Of a stretch of 64,000 nt of DNA, positions 62,063-64,000 are shown in pieces. How positions within the stretch are numbered: the stretch's first letter is position 1; every line of letters begins with the position of its first letter. The translations under genes and the position numbers were made by a program. The DNA is from Chelativorans sp. ZYF759 (GTDB taxonomy: Bacteria > Pseudomonadota > Alphaproteobacteria > Rhizobiales > Rhizobiaceae): positions 1 through 64,000 of the forward strand of contig NZ_WVVV01000009.1 of NCBI RefSeq assembly GCF_012911015.1, read 5' to 3'. The notes beneath the pieces were generated by a model. That model saw nothing but the letters and a program-made list of their open reading frames with translations, was not told the DNA's origin and made no database searches.

Positions 62063-62596
62063 TCAAAAGCTGAACGAGCCTTGGCCGGGAAGGGCCGGGG
62101 CCGTGTCCGCACGTTCGTGCAGCAGCAGTTTCGCCTTGGCGCTCGCGCCGCCCGGCGCTGAAAACCCGCCCAGCCGGCCGCCCGCCGCCAGCACCCGGTG
62201 GCAGGGCACCACCAACGGCACCGGATTGCGACCGAGGGCCGCGCCGACCGGTCGCGCCTGACCGGGATAGCCGGCACGTTCGGCCAGCGCGCCATAGGTC
62301 GTCACCTCGCCATGCGCCAGGCTGCGCGTTGCCAGCCATATCGCCCTGTCGAAAGCGGCGGCCGGTCCGAACTGCACGGGAAAGCGGTCGAAACCCACCG
62401 CCTCGCCCTCAGCATAGCGCTTTATCTCGCCCACGAGCTCCGCCACCCAGCCCTCAGGAATAACGCGACGTGTTTCGGCCAGCCGCGCCACCACGACGGC
62501 AGAATCGCGTTCCGGCAGCACCAGCCGGCCCAGGCCGTTCTCATCCCAGGCGAGCCCGAAATAGCCGATCGCGGTGTCGAAGATGGTGGAGTTCAT
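62063..62596 (-). CDS. ogt: methylated-DNA--protein-cysteine methyltransferase
   Basis: A 177-residue DNA repair protein that removes alkyl groups from O6-alkylguanine onto its own Cys. The active site PCHRV has C132, preceded by HGEVTTYGALAERAGYPGQARPVGAALGRNP (the helix-turn-helix). Ribosome site is poor; a longer frame exists but the ATG 62596 is the first with homology. Isolated gene. Confidence 0.92.
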   Translation of the reverse strand: MNSTIFDTAIGYFGLAWDENGLGRLVLPERDSAVVVARLAETRRVIPEGWVAELVGEIKRYAEGEAVGFDRFPVQFGPAAAFDRAIWLATRSLAHGEVTTYGALAERAGYPGQARPVGAALGRNPVPLVVPCHRVLAAGGRLGGFSAPGGASAKAKLLLHERADTAPALPGQGSFSF

Positions 62597-62747
62597 CTGC
62601 GTCTCATCATGCCTGAATCCTAGCATTTTGCGGGCCGGTGGCGAAGCCCGCCATCGGCCCCGGCGTGAAAGCGGGTTGCCGCCACGCCCCGCTTCGGCTA
62701 ATCGGGGATTTCGCGGGGGATATGCGAAACTGAACGAGGGGACAGCC

Positions 62748-63542
62748 TTGTCCACGATACGCATGCTTGCCGGGCCTCTTGCACTGGCGATTTCTCTTGG
62801 CCTTTCGGCCTGCACGACCAGCGGTCTCGATCTCGCCTCCCAGATGGAAGCGGTCTCCGCCGAGGCGGAAGCCGAGCGCGAGGCAGCCGAGGAAACGGTG
62901 GCCGAAGATGCTACGGCCGAGGAAGCGGTGGCCGATATGGCCGAAACCGAGGCGGGCGAGACCGACCTGCCGCAGGAACTCGCGCTGATTCCGGCCGAGC
63001 GGGCCGCCGAAGCACCCGCCACGATCGCGACCGATACCGCGCCGGTGATGGCCGCGGCCTATGCCGGCCCGACGCCCAGCGGCGTCCAGGCTATCGCCGC
63101 GGCGACCAGTGCGGCCGCCGCCCATGCCCCGCGGGTGCGCGCCATCCACCCGGTCTCCAGCGTGACGCCGCGCCCGGTTGCCGCGCGCAGTCCCGAGCTG
63201 GACGCCCTGATCGCGCGTTATGCCGCGCATTACGAATTGCCCGTCGAACTGGTGCGGCGCCTGGCGCACAAGGAAAGCACGCTCAACCCGGCCGCGCGCA
63301 ACCGCATCTATTGGGGTCTCTTGCAGATCCGCCACGACACCGCCCGATCCATGGGCTATCGCGGTGCGCCCGAAGGCCTGCTCGATGCCGAGACCAACCT
63401 CAACTACGCGGTGCGCTATCTGCGCGGCGCCTATCTGACGGCGGATTTCGATCAGGACCGGGCCATCCGGCTCTACCAGCGCGGCTATTATTACGATGCG
63501 CGGCGCAAGGGCATCCTGCACGAGACGGGGCTGAGGCCCTGA
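62748..63542 (+). CDS. lytic transglycosylase lipoprotein
   Basis: A 264-residue lipoprotein: hydrophobic N-terminus ending in the lipobox LSAC, a Glu/Ala-rich acidic linker (about 26-100), then an SLT domain (about 150-264) with the catalytic Glu in LAHKESTLNPAAR, GLLQIRHDTARSMGY and AVRYLRGAYLTADFDQDRAIRLYQRG. It cleaves the glycan strand of peptidoglycan. Start chosen as TTG 62748 behind GAGGGG; ATG 63 ends 15 bases later is an alternative. Confidence 0.88.
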   Translation: MSTIRMLAGPLALAISLGLSACTTSGLDLASQMEAVSAEAEAEREAAEETVAEDATAEEAVADMAETEAGETDLPQELALIPAERAAEAPATIATDTAPVMAAAYAGPTPSGVQAIAAATSAAAAHAPRVRAIHPVSSVTPRPVAARSPELDALIARYAAHYELPVELVRRLAHKESTLNPAARNRIYWGLLQIRHDTARSMGYRGAPEGLLDAETNLNYAVRYLRGAYLTADFDQDRAIRLYQRGYYYDARRKGILHETGLRP

Positions 63543-63623
63543 GCTCTTTCACTTTGGCGTGAAATCAGGGGCCGGCCGCGCGCTGGCCTTTGTCCTGCCC
63601 GAAGCGCGGCCTAGTTGCCCCTG

Positions 63624-64000
63624 ATGACCAGAGCCGCCCTTCTCGCCTTCTCCCTCCTCCTCGTCCTCGCCTCGCCGTCGCGTGCGGTCGGTCTGGAGGA
63701 TCGCCTCGCCGAAATCCTCGACGACGCCGAGCGGCTGCAGCCCCTGCATACGGTCGTCGTTGCCCATGAGGGCGAGACGGTCGCCGCGCAGGGCTATCGC
63801 GGCCGTTCGCCCGACCGTCCCACCAATATCAAGTCGGCCTCCAAATCCGTCGTCTCGGCGCTGGTGGGCATCGCCATCGACAAGGGCGTGCTGGAAGGGC
63901 CGGATCAGGCGATCGCCCCGCTGCTCGCATCCGACCTTCCCGACAATGGCGATCCGCGCCTGGCCGACATCACCGTCGGGCACCTTTTGTCCATGCAGGC
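63624..64000 (+). CDS. serine hydrolase, beta-lactamase/penicillin-binding class C type (cut by window end)
   Basis: The frame opens at ATG 63624 and runs off the window at 64000. It begins with a signal peptide (MTRAALLAFSLLLVLASPSRA), then ERLQPLHTVVVAHEGETVAAQGYRG and the SxxK motif in IKSASKSVVSALVGIAIDKG, followed by APLLASDLPDNGDPRLADITVGHLL, the typical start of the class C / serine hydrolase family. Substrate unknown; no stop is visible within the window. Confidence 0.8.
   Translation, partial: MTRAALLAFSLLLVLASPSRAVGLEDRLAEILDDAERLQPLHTVVVAHEGETVAAQGYRGRSPDRPTNIKSASKSVVSALVGIAIDKGVLEGPDQAIAPLLASDLPDNGDPRLADITVGHLLSMQ

Overview
The window is a GC-rich stretch from an alphaproteobacterial chromosome, most likely order Hyphomicrobiales (Rhizobiales), Phyllobacteriaceae-like. 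The pointers are a BA14K-family protein, a BP26/SIMPL-type periplasmic protein, a trxB-lsrB pair next to an Lrp regulator, an LPS-core glycosyltransferase next to greA, HlyU and DUF1344 proteins, promoters of the rhizobial CTTGAC/CTATAT type, and a candidate alpha-r14-type small RNA. I see no prophage, insertion sequence, CRISPR array or replication origin. This is core chromosome with a few accessory pieces.

Layout. 1-2431: end of a glycine-rich protein and a NarL/LuxR-type two-component pair. 2634-4775: minCDE behind a perfect CtrA box, then a 54-residue small protein. 5153-10640: tRNA-Ile(CAU), a SIMPL protein, a coupled cluster YcgN/GNAT/NTF2-like/GNAT on the minus strand, and a very acidic OmpA-family protein. 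10793-16754: a DnaQ-like exonuclease fused to CBS and DUF294 nucleotidyltransferase domains, an SDR, a block of GC-rich palindromic repeats, SlyD-like FKBP, HlyU, YjbQ, a GyrI-like protein and a DUF4160/DUF2442 pair. 16851-21074: rpoD and dnaG. 21160-29635: a BrnTA toxin-antitoxin pair, a non-canonical UppP homologue, a Na/Pi cotransporter homologue, a three-gene phosphorelay (kinase, receiver, receiver-kinase), a GatB/YqeY protein and carA. 29755-35087: a BA14K protein, a small unknown gene and ugpBAEC behind a three-repeat Pho box. 35278-41306: GST, two EAL-type proteins (one degenerate), aspartate aminotransferase and an EF-G paralogue. 41327-45705: the sRNA candidate, lsrB, trxB, an O-antigen ligase-type protein and Lrp/AsnC. 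45733-50508: four LPS-type glycosyltransferase genes, one apparently a fusion, and greA with a possible leader terminator. 50697-64000: mixed metabolism, envelope and transport genes (DMT/DUF486, DUF3775, two extensin-like proteins, CorC/HlyC-type, FMN reductase with a palindromic operator, MgtE, VOC, ECF sigma, thioesterase, alcohol dehydrogenase, enolase-superfamily enzyme, DUF1344, MGMT, lytic transglycosylase, serine hydrolase cut by the window end).

How it works together. Cell division (CtrA to MinCDE), replication and transcription initiation (dnaG, rpoD, greA) and phosphate supply (a Pho-controlled glycerol-3-phosphate importer) are core functions. The envelope is heavily represented: O-antigen/core glycosyltransferases, undecaprenyl phosphatase homologue, OmpA, extensin-like proteins and a transglycosylase. 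The most interesting non-coding signals are the anti-Shine-Dalgarno sRNA downstream of lsrB, the Pho box, the CtrA box, the greA leader terminator and the 18-bp palindrome before the FMN reductase gene. All functions are assigned from sequence reading and family knowledge alone; no database search was run.
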